64,000 nt of DNA from positions 101,751,501 to 101,815,500 of the forward strand of contig NC_092334.1 in NCBI RefSeq assembly GCF_046630445.1, in the 5' to 3' direction. Source of the DNA: Rutidosis leptorrhynchoides. Lineage: Eukaryota; Streptophyta; Magnoliopsida; Asterales; Asteraceae. The position numbers and the translations under genes were made by a program. Within the stretch, counting starts at the first letter, position 1; each line of letters opens with the position of its first letter. The notes below the pieces were generated by a model. That model saw nothing but the letters and a program-made list of their open reading frames with translations, did no database searches and was not told where the DNA came from. Shown piece by piece: positions 53,738 to 64,000 of this stretch.

Positions 53738-55350
53738 AGTCAACTGGATCACAAAAGGATGGAATCAAGTGGTTGATCATGAAATTGTTGTCAGTTTTGG
53801 GTTGAGTTAAGACTTTTTATTCACTTATTCAGTGTTTTAATGTGGACTTGGTTGGGTCTCGAGTCATGTATGAGTTGGATCAATATACACATGAATAATG
53901 ATATGTTATTCTGCAGGGCGCAGGCTATGTGAAATGTTAGATTTCACAAAAAAAAAATAATAAAAAAAATAAAATAAAATAAAATAAAATAAAAATTCAA
54001 CCAACTAAATGCATATATATTTAAAATTTACCTTTCAAAAACTAAGAGCTCTGAATGTAGGTAAAAGGGTTTTATTAACATTTTTTTGCTGAAAATACAA
54101 AAACTTAAATATAACCAATGTGGGACCATCATCAAAATAGAATAAAAAAAATCTAAAAAAAAAAACAGAAAACAAAATTAGTGGCGGAAGTTAAACTCAA
54201 TAATAAAAGTATTATGGATGAAATTAGTTTTAGAGGGATACAAGCAAAGAAAACTTATTTTTACGTAAAAAAATTCTTTTAGTGTAATTTATTGTTTAAA
54301 ATCCATATGGGGCACATGCCCCCAACACAAAGACAGTTATGCCCTGTACCAAATCGACTCGACAAAACTCGCAACTAAAAAACATGAACAAAGAATAACA
54401 CAAAAACCAAACAAACCTAACTAGGTATCTATCTAGAAGCATCCCAAGCTCAACCGTACAATAAAAGGCCAACAAAACAAAGTCTAATCCCGAACAAACC
54501 TACACGAACCGAACAAGTAGATACCACATTCAAATAACTTGCAATCATCTTGAAAAATTAGAGAAAATTAACCACAAACAAAATAATCTGACTAATCAAA
54601 GAACATCAAACTTGTCTACTGCACAAGAAGCCTTTTTAGTCCCTGATTTAAGTAGTTTACCTTCTACTTGTTACTTGTTAGAAGCAAACCGACTTGCCCA
54701 CTCTTGAGAAAAACTAATATACCCTAGGATATTCATGAGAAGACGCCTTTGGTCTTTGGTAACAGCATCGAAGAGCCCCTTTAACTTTGAGGTAATGAGT
54801 TCGAGTTATGTTTAGAACACTATTTATGTAAAATTATGTAGAGTGCGTCAGTTGCCGTTGTAAATATATAAAAAGAATACGCCTTAAAAGATCCAAATCT
54901 TCAAAACCAACGGCGGAAATTGAGCTCATTTTCACACCAACCGCAAGATCATCTCACAAAGTGTTTGGATTACTTGCTAAAAAAATGTCGTATGAAAATC
55001 ACCACCTCTAATATAGAACTTATTAACAACTACCTATATATATTATTTGAAATCAAAAAATAAAACTAAAAATTGTGATTACTTGCAAATTATCTTTTAC
55101 TAATTGTTAGTGTAATATTCTTGCATTAAAATCTAATATATTATTTTTCCAAATAATTTTAATTGATGGTATAGTGATTTACTACAAATCATTTTTTGTT
55201 TAATTTTGTATCAAACAAGTACACTCTTATTTTGACCGATAATACAATTTCTCCGGGGTACCGTCCCCTTTTATCAAAAAAAAAATATATATATTTTTGT
55301 AGATAAACCAACGACGGATCTCCGCAACCTCCTAGCTGCCGGCGCCGACC
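53738..55350. other. UKL 3' UTR and spacer to SUFE1
   Basis: The 3' UTR probably ends near 53,930 (aataatga at about 53894). An (aaaat)n A-rich run lies at 53949-53995. The remainder (54000-55280) is AT-rich spacer in which I recognise neither a gene nor a defined repeat. A TATA-like atatatatattttt at 55287-55301 and the ATG at 55351 suggest the SUFE1 core promoter. Confidence 0.5.
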
Positions 55351-56400
55351 ATGTCTTTCTGCTCATCTTTCCGGCGAATCTCCACCAATTTCTCCTTACC
55401 ATCTTCTATCTTCAGACCAAAACCTCTACACCCACCATCATCTTTCCCTATTTTACCCTTTTATTCATCAAAACCCAAATCATTCACCATCCAATCAACA
55501 CCCATTAAATCCTCAAACCCTAATCCATCCACACAATCAACACCCACTTCCCAAGTCCTAGAACAATTTCCACAAAAGTTTCAAGAAATCATTAAACTTT
55601 TTCAATCCGTACAAGACCCAAAAGCCAAATACGAACAGCTATTGTTCTATGGCAAAAATTTAAAACCTTTAGATACCCAATTCAAGACTGATGAAAATAA
55701 AGTCAAAGGGTGTGTTTCTCAGGTATGGTTAAGGGCTTATTTTGATGATCCTGATAGTAAAAATGTAATCTTTGAAGCTGATTCTGATGCTTTGATTACT
55801 AAAGGCTTAGCTGCTTTATTAGTTCAAGGTCTTTCGGGTTCTTCTGTCGAAGAAATCCTTCGAATATCGCCTGATTTTATCGTGTTATTAGGTTTGCAAC
55901 AGAGTTTGTCACCTTCAAGGAATAATGGATTTTTGAATATGTTTGAGCTAATGCAGAAAAAGGCATTAATGTTGTTTGTTGAAGCTGAGAAAGGGGTTGA
56001 ATCAAGAATTGGGCTTGCTGATAACCCGAATAAGGATGTTGATTTGGGCTCAAAAAGTTCTGATTTTCAGTTGGATAATGATTCGGGTTTTGATGATTCG
56101 AAGTCGAGTGATGATGGATTAGGGAGAAGAGGATTAAGGATTACTGAAATTTTGAGTAAGGAGTTGAAACCTGTTGAATTGGAAGTTAAAGATGTTTCAT
56201 ATCAACATGCTGGTCATGCAGGTGTTAAGGGTAGTGATGGGGAGACACATTTTAATTTGAAAGTGGTTTCGAATGAATTCGAAGGAAAAAGTTTGGTTAA
56301 GAGGCATAGACTTATTTATTCGCTATTGGACGATGAGTTGCAGAGTGGATTGCACGCGTTATCGATTGAGGCGAAAACACCTGCAGAAGTTGGTGCTTAG
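55351..56400 (+). CDS. SUFE1: chloroplast SufE-BolA fusion, cysteine desulfurase activator
   Basis: 349 residues, one exon. Residues 1 to about 60 are Ser/Pro-rich and poor in acids, a plastid-type transit peptide. Residues about 68-205 are a SufE domain (FQEIIKLFQSVQDPKAKYEQ, then DENKVKGCVSQVWL with the sulfur-accepting Cys at 121). After an acidic linker, residues about 258-346 are a BolA domain (LRITEILSKELKPVELEV, HAGHAGVKG, LVKRHRLIYSLLDDEL, GLHALSIEAKTPAEV). In plants this protein activates the desulfurase NFS2 in plastids, and the Arabidopsis relative (At4g26500) also activates the mitochondrial enzyme, for Fe-S cluster assembly. The BolA part is thought to be a redox-sensitive glutaredoxin partner. 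Length and order match the family. First ATG chosen because it begins the transit peptide. Confidence 0.97.
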   Translation: MSFCSSFRRISTNFSLPSSIFRPKPLHPPSSFPILPFYSSKPKSFTIQSTPIKSSNPNPSTQSTPTSQVLEQFPQKFQEIIKLFQSVQDPKAKYEQLLFYGKNLKPLDTQFKTDENKVKGCVSQVWLRAYFDDPDSKNVIFEADSDALITKGLAALLVQGLSGSSVEEILRISPDFIVLLGLQQSLSPSRNNGFLNMFELMQKKALMLFVEAEKGVESRIGLADNPNKDVDLGSKSSDFQLDNDSGFDDSKSSDDGLGRRGLRITEILSKELKPVELEVKDVSYQHAGHAGVKGSDGETHFNLKVVSNEFEGKSLVKRHRLIYSLLDDELQSGLHALSIEAKTPAEVGA

Positions 56401-56535
56401 GCTAATGATGGTATACTTTTTTATTTGAGTCTTGTTATGATTTTGTTGATATTACATCTATGCAAAGTTCTATAACATGTGACCATCAATGCTTCGATGT
56501 ATATCGTATGATTATTATATTATACCTCTGTTAAA

Positions 56536-56541
56536 AATAAA
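56536..56541 (+). terminator. SUFE1 polyadenylation signal
   Basis: AATAAA about 136 bp after the stop codon, followed by T-rich sequence. Confidence 0.6.
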
Positions 56542-56944
56542 AGCCATATATTGTTGCAAATTTTACTCTGTGCCTGTCCTATATTTGAACCATGATCACC
56601 TGATGCTGGTTTCATTTAATTATGAAAATAGCTTTAGAATCTTGCTTTCTGTTAACTTGTTTTAAGTCGTGCTATAAAATACTCCATAATTGGTTACACT
56701 CTAAGATCCCGAACAAAAGATCTGATAGCATATGGGATCAAAAGGACAAATTCTCAACTTAAAACTCAAATGAATTTATTTAATTTCTTGACAAATATAT
56801 GGACTGCATTGAACTCATGACCACCTCCTAATGTTTTTAACCTATGCCCTTAGAATTATACCGAATCACAACAATTTTAAATTATGTCAACTCGCAGATT
56901 CGATTACAGAAATGAATATAAACATCTTTTGTAGTATCCAGTTA

Positions 56945-57030
56945 GTATACAACAACAATACTCAATCCTGCTAAGGCGGAGTATGACGAGGTAGGATGTA
57001 GACGGTCCTCCGACAAACATCCGTTGCAAT
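56945..57030 (+). repeat. short dispersed repeat, retroposon-tail-like
   Basis: caacaacaatactcaatcc followed by aaggcggagtatgacgaggt and gatgtagacggtcct resembles a repeat widespread in plants, often at ends of RTE-type LINEs or SINEs. From memory only. The rest of 56550-57600 is featureless AT-rich spacer with a short AT run at about 57460-57493. Confidence 0.4.
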
Positions 57031-57604
57031 AAATATATATCTTCTTTACACTTTTATGTTCTGTCTATCCTCAAGAATCTTGCTTTTGATAATGGGCAAG
57101 GATACCAAGATCTCACTTTATGTCATTTTCAGTACTGTGTACATCACTAAATCTGAAGTACTTGTTTTCCGCTCTTTGAATAATTTAGGTCTACTTCAAA
57201 CCTCTGCTATGTAGAACGGGACGCGTCTTTTTAAACTGTCTAGATTCAATATCATCAAATATTCAAATGTCATGTTCCTTATTTTAGCCTGTCTTGATTC
57301 AATATCCTCATATTTGAAGACTGCCATTTTCAGAATCCTCATATCACATAGGTTAAAGAGTACAACTTTTGGTCTACTCTTGAATTGTTGACCTCATACA
57401 CAGTGGATTCGGATTAATAAAACAGTGTCAACAAGGATTAGAAACAAAGTATAAAACCTTATATATATATATATATATACTATATATATATAGTGCCCAA
57501 TTGTCAATTATACACATGAATGATAGATGAATTGAGTAAATTTAATCTCAATTCAAACTATTAAAAAACAAAAGATGAACTGAGATGAGTAATAAAAATG
57601 ACTT

Positions 57605-58417
57605 TCATCTTTTAGTTATGCACCTTCTTGCCATAAGAAAACCAGATGGTGGACTGCTCATCTGCAAGTCGCATCGACTGTGCAACGTATAAGGGTAATG
57701 AATTAATCCGAAACTGGCGCGTACTTTAAAAGTTCCTTTCACACTATACATTACTTTATTGCTCAAAACTTGCCGTTGAAGTTCCATTGCATGATTCAAT
57801 GGCAGGTAAACTAAACTTGATATGAACCGAATTTTAACCGCACCTGTCTCTTTTTCTCTCTGACTGAATGGCCTTATAGTTTGATTCGCAATCAAATTGT
57901 TGGCGAAAAACAGTTCCAAAAGAGCATACTCGAATTTCAAGCTAAGTTTCTTGTTGGGGTTGGAGAAATTTGCAATAAAAGTGAAATCTCCATTAAAATT
58001 CCCCGGCGAATCAAAGTATATGACATTAAGGCTTGCGTGATTGGTGTCGAAAACTGGAGTTCTTGGCTTGACAACAAGAAAAATGATCAAAGTTGTGATT
58101 CCAAACAAGATGACAAGTATGCTAAACATTAAGCAAATGATCGCGCAACACCAAATGAGAGGATCTGTTCTTCGATGGTTTCTTAGCAAAAGCCTATCGC
58201 TTGTTCTTGGAAAATTTCCATAAAGAAATTCGGGTGTTTGTACGTTTGTTGGTGTTTGTGTTGGTGTTGGTGTCATCATGGTTCGTCTTGATGGTTTTAT
58301 GGAGGTGAAGATATGGGCTAGCGGTGATGGGGTGGCGGCTCTAGAGTGTAACGGAGTGAAGTAAATTGACGGTGATTCGGGTGGTTGATGCTGCGGTGGA
58401 AGGGGGTTAAGTTGCAT
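57605..58417 (-). CDS. LEA_2 / NDR1-HIN1-like membrane protein
   Basis: 270 residues, one exon. A Pro/Thr-rich cytoplasmic N-terminus (1 to about 84) is followed by a basic flank (LLLRNHRRTDP) and one strong membrane segment (about 87-116, LIWCCAIICLMFSILVILFG), then VVKPRTPVFD. The rest is a LEA_2-type beta domain with the usual NPNKKLSLKFEY stretch (about 153-164), a potential N-glycosylation site (NQT, 178-180) and a basic end. NHL proteins of this shape sit in the plasma membrane or ER with the LEA_2 domain outside the cytosol; some act in defence or membrane integrity. The specific role here cannot be told from sequence. A downstream ATG at residue 47 is possible but would shorten the tail. 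It converges on SUFE1. Confidence 0.9.
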   Translation of the reverse strand: MQLNPLPPQHQPPESPSIYFTPLHSRAATPSPLAHIFTSIKPSRRTMMTPTPTQTPTNVQTPEFLYGNFPRTSDRLLLRNHRRTDPLIWCCAIICLMFSILVILFGITTLIIFLVVKPRTPVFDTNHASLNVIYFDSPGNFNGDFTFIANFSNPNKKLSLKFEYALLELFFANNLIANQTIRPFSQREKETGAVKIRFISSLVYLPLNHAMELQRQVLSNKVMYSVKGTFKVRASFGLIHYPYTLHSRCDLQMSSPPSGFLMARRCITKR

Positions 58418-58889
58418 GTTTATGGAAGAAAAAATGTAACAACCCTAACATGAAGTAAAGACATTGTGAATGAATAGAAAATAGAGTTTAAAAAGGTGGG
58501 ATTAAAGTAAAGTGGAAACTATTTAAATTTTGATTTTGCAACTTTGATGAATTATTATGTTTTACTTTTTTGAAAATGAGATGTGTATTGTTGTTGGGGT
58601 TGATAGAAATGGATCAAGGGTTGTGATTGAAGTGAGAATGATGCTTGGTGACTAAGAAAATGGTATGGAGCCAAGGGCTAAAGCAAATTATTGGGAACTA
58701 CTATTATTGTATGAAGGTACATACAATAGAAAAAGTGGTTTCCTTTAATTAAGGTGACATTGTGCAAAGGGACAAAATTGAAACCATATTAGGTCTAGTT
58801 GGGTCAAACTCCACATATGAGTAGTACTTAGTTGTAAAAGTGTTGTTATTTGAGAAGGTTTTATTAAATAGATATCTTAAGGGGTGTCC
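58418..58889. other. upstream region of the LEA_2 gene
   Basis: Promoter side of the reverse-strand gene. AT-rich; no clear TATA position chosen, no other gene seen. Confidence 0.4.
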
Positions 58890-59180
58890 ATTTTTCGTTG
58901 TCTGATACGGCTCGCATTACTACGATTGTGGTTACTTTGTTTTGGGTGCTATGGCGGTTCGGGAACGGAATTATTTTTAATGATTTTGTTATTCGTAGAA
59001 ATTGTATTTTTGATGTAATTAGAACTCTCTCTTTTCGTTGGCTTAAAAATAGAGACCATGTAGTTTCAAATTGGAACTCTTCGCTTCTAAAGCCTTTGTA
59101 ATCCCTCCTCTTGGAGTCTTGCTATGGAGCGTTTTATTATATAGTCAATCAATCTTTGCTGTTAAAGGAAAAAAAAAGGG
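58890..59180 (+). mobile_element. 5'-truncated LINE tail
   Basis: A 67-residue frame (58898-59101) matches the C-terminal end of plant LINE reverse-transcriptase proteins: VTLFWVLWRFGNGIIFND, then IRTLSFRWLKNRDHVVSNW. After the stop comes a short 3' UTR (gtcttgctatggagcg) and a poly-A run at 59169-59177. Only about 290 bp of the element remain, typical of truncated LINE insertion. Target duplications not certain. Confidence 0.65.
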
Positions 59181-61057
59181 TGATCTTTTTTACTCATTCA
59201 TAGAATAGAATTACGATCGTTTATGTCTTTTATATCATTTTAAAAAGAGATGGAACTAAGTTCAAATGAAGCATGATAAATGGATACCATTAAAGTTGTC
59301 TTCAAATGTGGTAACAACCGGAACGTATTTAATTTCTTACGACATGGTAATCTAATGCTTATGAGACATGCATTATAAAGCAGAGTTCATTAATTCAATC
59401 GAAGTTAAATGCCTTAACCATGAATTACTCTATTTTGCTCTTCTATGTATGTTAACCGTGATATCGATTGGTAGGGCCGCTAAATGGCTGGTCAACCTGT
59501 TATCGAATTGAATATGTAGAAAGTGTATAATGCTGTCAGTTTTTATTAGTACAACACTAATTATTATAAAAATGTTGACTCATATATATTTGTACAGGAA
59601 ATATAAATGATGTGTACAATTATCGTTTTAAACTTCTCTTAATAATAAAAAACATACTAATTTACTTTGTTGATTTAGTTGAGTTCCGTATATAAAAGGC
59701 CTAAATAGTTTTCGAAAAGCTTGGTTTTGTAAAGCCCAAGTCCAGGCCTGATAAGCCTTCGAAAGTTAGTCCAATGATCCAAACAAAAAACCTCAAAGCT
59801 AGATTAATACATACAACCATGTGTCCATGTTATTAGCTTAACCTTTTTTTATGTATTTCTTTTTATAACAAGTAAATAGTATGATATTACGTAGTATCTG
59901 CCTGAAAATTATATAAACATTAAAAGAAAATATTTAGAATTTATTAATAACAAGTTTTGTGGTTAGTCGCGCTTCGCTACGACAGATGCGCGGTTAACCA
60001 ATCATGAGTTGTATTAATTGTTTTTCTAGTGACGTGTTACTTGATATATCTATTATACACATAAAATTTCATTTGTACATAGTTATATGTTCATTGTTTA
60101 TACTGTGTTATCGATATTGTACAAAGTAAGGCTAAATGGTTCCACCAAGCGTGTTATACATTGATACCTATTTAGTAGTTCGTTAACGTTACTTATATTC
60201 TCATATCAAATTTCAAAGTGGCACAATCCAATTTATAATATCGCCCAAAAAAATATTTGTAAAGGGAGGAAAATTTAGAAATTGATTGAACGAACACTTT
60301 TATACGTACCTTATAATGAAATAGTTAGTTAAAAGTTCGATAAAAAGATTATAAAAAATTGAGAAAATGCGAGAAGAATTTAAAAAAGTTTTAAAGGAAG
60401 AATAAAAAAATATAATAAAAGAAATATTGTAAAAAAAGTTGAGAAAAGAATAAAACAATAATAAAGTGAGAGAGTTTAAATAGAAAAATTAAAATGTACT
60501 TGAAAAATGGAAATATTGAATTATAATTAGAATCATTGAAGAAGGAAAGAATTGGTAAAAAATAGAAAGTTAAAAAAAAATGAAAGAGAGTTGGTGGGAA
60601 TTGAATTGTGTTTTATGTTTGTTAAATTCGTAATTGAGTTTGTATTTATCAGTCAACAAAAGAAGTTTTAAAATTGAAGGCTAAGTTAGGCCGAAATTGG
60701 GCCTCAATCAGGTCGTAATTGGATTGTGTTTACTCTTCATTCAATTTTTTAATTGAATGTATATACAATATATCAGTGATGTAAGTTTAAACTACCACAT
60801 TAAATATGGTCCGATTATGGATAACATGGACCCATGTGGGGTTTCAAAAGGTTAAGATCAATTAATTCGGTATAATTTGTTGATTCAAATGGGTTAAAAG
60901 ACCAAGGTAACCCAATTTTCATACAAGATAAATATCATACACTCATAATGTTAAAAAGTCATAAAACACAACTTTGATTAAATAAACATCAAATATCACG
61001 AGTTCATAAGAAAAACTTTGCTTAATAGGGAGTAATAACAATCAGAAGGTCGCGTGG
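59181..61057. other. AT-rich spacer, no gene recognised
   Basis: I see no gene or complete repeat. A short GC-richer segment (cgcgcttcgctacgac, 59969-59984) and a purine-rich block (60240-60600) stand out only by composition. Confidence 0.5.
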
Positions 61058-61323
61058 CATATTAGGCTTTCTTTTTCCTATGGCCCATTTCAACCTATTT
61101 CATGTTAGATTGTTTTAGTAAATATAGTGACTTCTAAAAGGAAAACGAAAAATGGCATACACATGTCACTAATAAATTTTAGATGGGTCATTTTATTGAT
61201 TAGAAAGGTAAGATGGGGTATATTGGGCTTTCTTTTTCTGTAGCCCATTGAAACTATAATTTCATGGTAGTAAATTGTTATCGTTACCTCTTTAAAAAGG
61301 AACAAAGAAAGTACACATGTCAC
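61058..61323. repeat. diverged tandem duplication, period about 160 bp
   Basis: A segment from ttaggctttctttttcctat to acacatgtcac (61058-61170) recurs at 61218-61323 (ttgggctttctttttctgta ... acacatgtcac) with many substitutions. No coding sense; the frame at 61105-61335 is not a gene. Confidence 0.6.
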
Positions 61324-61349
61324 AGCTTTCCTCACAAGTCACAAAATAT

Positions 61350-61918
61350 GTTGTCCTTTCGTGTTTACAAAGGATGGTGAGTCACAAAAATTTGGTAAAT
61401 GTCGTAAGAATCTTGTTGATTTCGGTTTGATCATATACATAGCATTGTATATGTATATTTTATTTACTAAAGGTTAAAAACGGAGGTTACGCGAAGTGTA
61501 TTCAAAAGGATTGGAATATTCGCCGAAAATAAAGATAGCGGATCAGTTGCCGCATTAATAAAAGACTGCGGGTTATTTCGCTAAGATTGCGCGGATAATT
61601 AGACAATCCGCAAACCGCGAATATTTCAAATACTATAAATAGAGAGCTTGGCCTCTCATTTATAGGTTGTTGATTCTCTGCCATTTGCCCAGACCTTTGT
61701 AATTTTCTCTTGTGATCTTGCCCAAAGAACTTTTACATTGCGTTAAGGTGAATCATGCTAATTAATAATCAAGACCGAGTCAGGGTGGTTGATCACTTGA
61801 TTGTTAAAGTGAAAGACGATCATCAGAGCCCAAAATAATCATCAAACATCTCATCCTCCATCTTAATCTCATTGCACTCAATCCATAATTAAGTAACTCA
61901 TTAATTATGGATTGATCA
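61350..61918 (+). mobile_element. 5' LTR of a non-chromovirus Gypsy element (left end uncertain)
   Basis: The LTR ends tgatca at 61918, directly before a tRNA primer site. A good TATA box, ctataaatag at 61633-61642, implies transcription from about 61665. The left boundary could lie anywhere from about 61350 to 61480; I could not define it. Confidence 0.6.
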
Positions 61919-61920
61919 AT

Positions 61921-61938
61921 TGGCGCCATCCGTGGGAC
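61921..61938 (+). other. primer binding site of the 61.4-kb Gypsy element
   Basis: tggcgccatccgtgggac, the tggcgcc-type tRNA site used by Athila/Tat-type plant elements, two bases after the LTR. Confidence 0.75.
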
Positions 61939-62076
61939 ACGTTTTGAAATTAAACTCGGAATTTTTTGTTTTGTGCTATCAAACAATTAATTGGCTGGTT
62001 TAATTTTAATCGTGTTTTGTTATGATGATTTGCAGGTACTTTTCAAAGGCGCATCAGTTGGTACTTTCAATCGGCT

Positions 62077-62978
62077 ATGGCAGCTAATGCAAAGCAAGTA
62101 AATAGTTCTGTCAATGTAGATGTGATGGCTAATGATTCGCAAAACGCCTTGCCGTCCAATTCGCAAACAAATGTCAATGCTACCACGAGCAAATCAGTTC
62201 AAGAATCGCTCGTTAAAATGTCTAATGTTAACACCGCTAATAATGATTTGCAACTAGAGGTTGCTGCAGGAAAAATGGTTGCGCGCATAAATCTGCAACA
62301 GAACCGCGATGAAACCATTACCGAGGGCAAGCGGTCAAGAGTTTTGGCTGGAAAAGCGAATCTGAAAACAGACAAAGTTGTTGGCACAGCTATTGAGTAA
62401 GCTAAGAAAGACGCCAAGTATAGTCGCGAACCTCGCTTACCGCGTACTTACTTGTGGCCGTTGAATGATGTAGGGTCACAAGTTGATCGCTTAGTTGTGG
62501 AACATCATGATAGTGATAGTGATAGTGATAATGCAGAGGAACGCCTTGTTTTAAACTCTGCTTATAACTCAAAGATTGCGAAAGCGCCAAGAGAAGAAAG
62601 CGAATTTTTTGATGATTCGGATAGTGTGGAGGAATTTGTAAAAATTCCACATGTTAAGCGAAGGCGGCCACCAACACCCTTTCCTCGTCATGGGGATGAG
62701 GGTGAAGCATCTGATGCTGTCCGCAGAGAAAATGCTCAACATTTTTTAGCGGATGGTTTTAAAAGCATTGCGCCAAAGTCAATGCAGCATAAATTTGAGC
62801 AATCAAATTTTTTGCAAGATATGATTGCCAAATTTTGTGCGGAGAATACGGATACTCGCACAAAAAGGCAACTGAGATTACTACTGCTGCGGACAAGTTT
62901 GTCCAACATATTTCTGATTATCCGATTGTTACACCACCTATTGTGCCGGCGACATTGGGAGTTTACTCAGGTTTAACT
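62077..62978 (+). pseudogene. gag N-terminal part of the 61.4-kb Gypsy element, broken
   Basis: Frames here give a Ser/Asn-rich start, a Lys/Arg-rich middle, a patch LPRTYLWPLNDVGSQVDRL, an acidic Asp-Ser repeat and a stretch ending near the gag core. The context (LTR, primer site, then this) supports gag. It is a fossil with at least one break and is cut at 62978 by the next LTR. Confidence 0.6.
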
Positions 62979-63294
62979 TGTGATGACCCGGAAATTTCCG
63001 ATCAAATTTAAATTTTCGATCAAATTTAAACTTTAATCTTTATATGTTTCCGACACGATAAGCAAAATCTGTAATGTTGAGTCTCTAAAATTTTGGAACT
63101 ATATTCATGTAATTAATTACCCTTGACTGTGCTCGACGATTCACGAACAATTGTGTGTAACTAATCATGTAAATATAAATATACATATTTAAATATAAAT
63201 GTATATAGTATATTTAAAATTAATAAAATACACTTTAATCAATTAGAATTAAAAATATAAAGTAGAATATAGATTTATTAAGTTACTATTAAAA

Positions 63295-63386
<92 letters not shown>

Positions 63387-63749
63387 CTATATATAAATAA
63401 TGGTATATATATGGTAATGTTTATAAAAATATAAATACCCAATATTCGATAAAAGATATTACATAATGTACATTACATCTAATTTAATTACAAGTTAAAT
63501 TATAGTTATTATATTAAGATCATTATTATTTCCTTTAAAATAAATGTTAATAATAATATCAGTATTATGAATGTTATTATAACATATAGATATGAAAATT
63601 TATATATAACTTGTTATATTAACATTATTACTAATATTATTATTATTATCAAGATGAACAATATTAAGTTTTGTATTACTATTACTACTTTCATTATTTA
63701 CATTAATCAGCATTATTATTAACCACTTCACTAAAATTATCATTATGGC

Positions 63750-63783
<34 letters not shown>

Positions 63784-64000
63784 TCTTATTATTATTTGTA
63801 TTTTTGATTATAATTAAAATATTTATAATTATTAATCATTAATTTATATTTATTAGTTTTATTTATATAAAATCGTATAATTAGAATTGGAAAACAAAAT
63901 CTGTCCAACATCACGATCACCCTTTTTACACTTTGTCCTCTATCTCAAATTTTGTTACAGAATCTAATTCCATCACAGAGTAACAAACAAAAACAGTTGA
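62979..64000 (+). mobile_element. start of an LTR of element A family, continues past window
   Basis: Begins TGTGATGACCCGGAAATTTC, matching the start of the LTR at 3135, and carries the same ttccgacacgataagcaaa block. The preceding taact (62974-62978) would be the target duplication. It contains AT (63297-63381) and ATT (about 63745-63783) microsatellites. Whether solo or complete cannot be seen. Confidence 0.75.
63297..63381. repeat. (AT)n microsatellite
   Basis: About 85 bp of AT inside the last LTR. Confidence 0.9.

Overview
The window is nuclear DNA of a flowering plant. Host genes have spliced, plant-type introns, one protein is plastid-targeted, and the rest is AT-rich retrotransposon sequence with long AT microsatellites. 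The style of the Ty3/Gypsy repeats suggests a eudicot of the daisy family (Asteraceae). That placement rests on memory of similar repeats, not on a search.

Positions 1-48,240 are a nest of transposable elements. From the left: the 3' end of a Gypsy element with its LTR (1-5544); a reverse-strand LTR (5545-10561) holding a reverse-strand solo LTR flanked by CCAAT duplications (5730-9469); the 5' end of a reverse-strand Athila-like element (10562-14548); a second Gypsy 3' end (14549-14835 plus 28436-29580, LTR 29581-32203), split by a complete but decayed chromovirus (element 1, 14836-28430, TATTC duplications); another reverse-strand LTR (32204-34353); and a whole-looking chromovirus of the same family (element 2, 34371-47478, CATAT duplications). 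Element 2 and the LTR beside it lie inside a broken PIF/Harbinger DNA transposon, whose remains continue to 48,227.

Positions 48,830-58,420 are a small gene island: a uridine kinase-like/UPRT gene of one leader exon and 14 coding exons (49931-53737, +), a single-exon chloroplast SufE-BolA gene (SUFE1, 55351-56400, +), and a single-exon membrane-anchored LEA_2/NDR1-HIN1-like gene (57605-58417, -). Beyond it lie a 5'-truncated LINE tail, quiet AT-rich spacer, the 5' end of a Gypsy element of non-chromovirus type (LTR, primer site, gag), and the start of another LTR cutting into that gag at 62979.

The most unusual content is in the two chromoviruses. Between the 5' LTR and the ordinary gag-pol, each carries two extra genes: an acidic protein of unknown family and an F-box protein of the plant At1g67623-like type. 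The F-box reading frame is open in both copies. By a hand count of two stretches, silent and replacement differences are about equal, which suggests selection on the protein. The LTRs of element 2 have the same length and sit at a constant 9,855-bp offset with no difference seen where compared, so its insertion is very recent.
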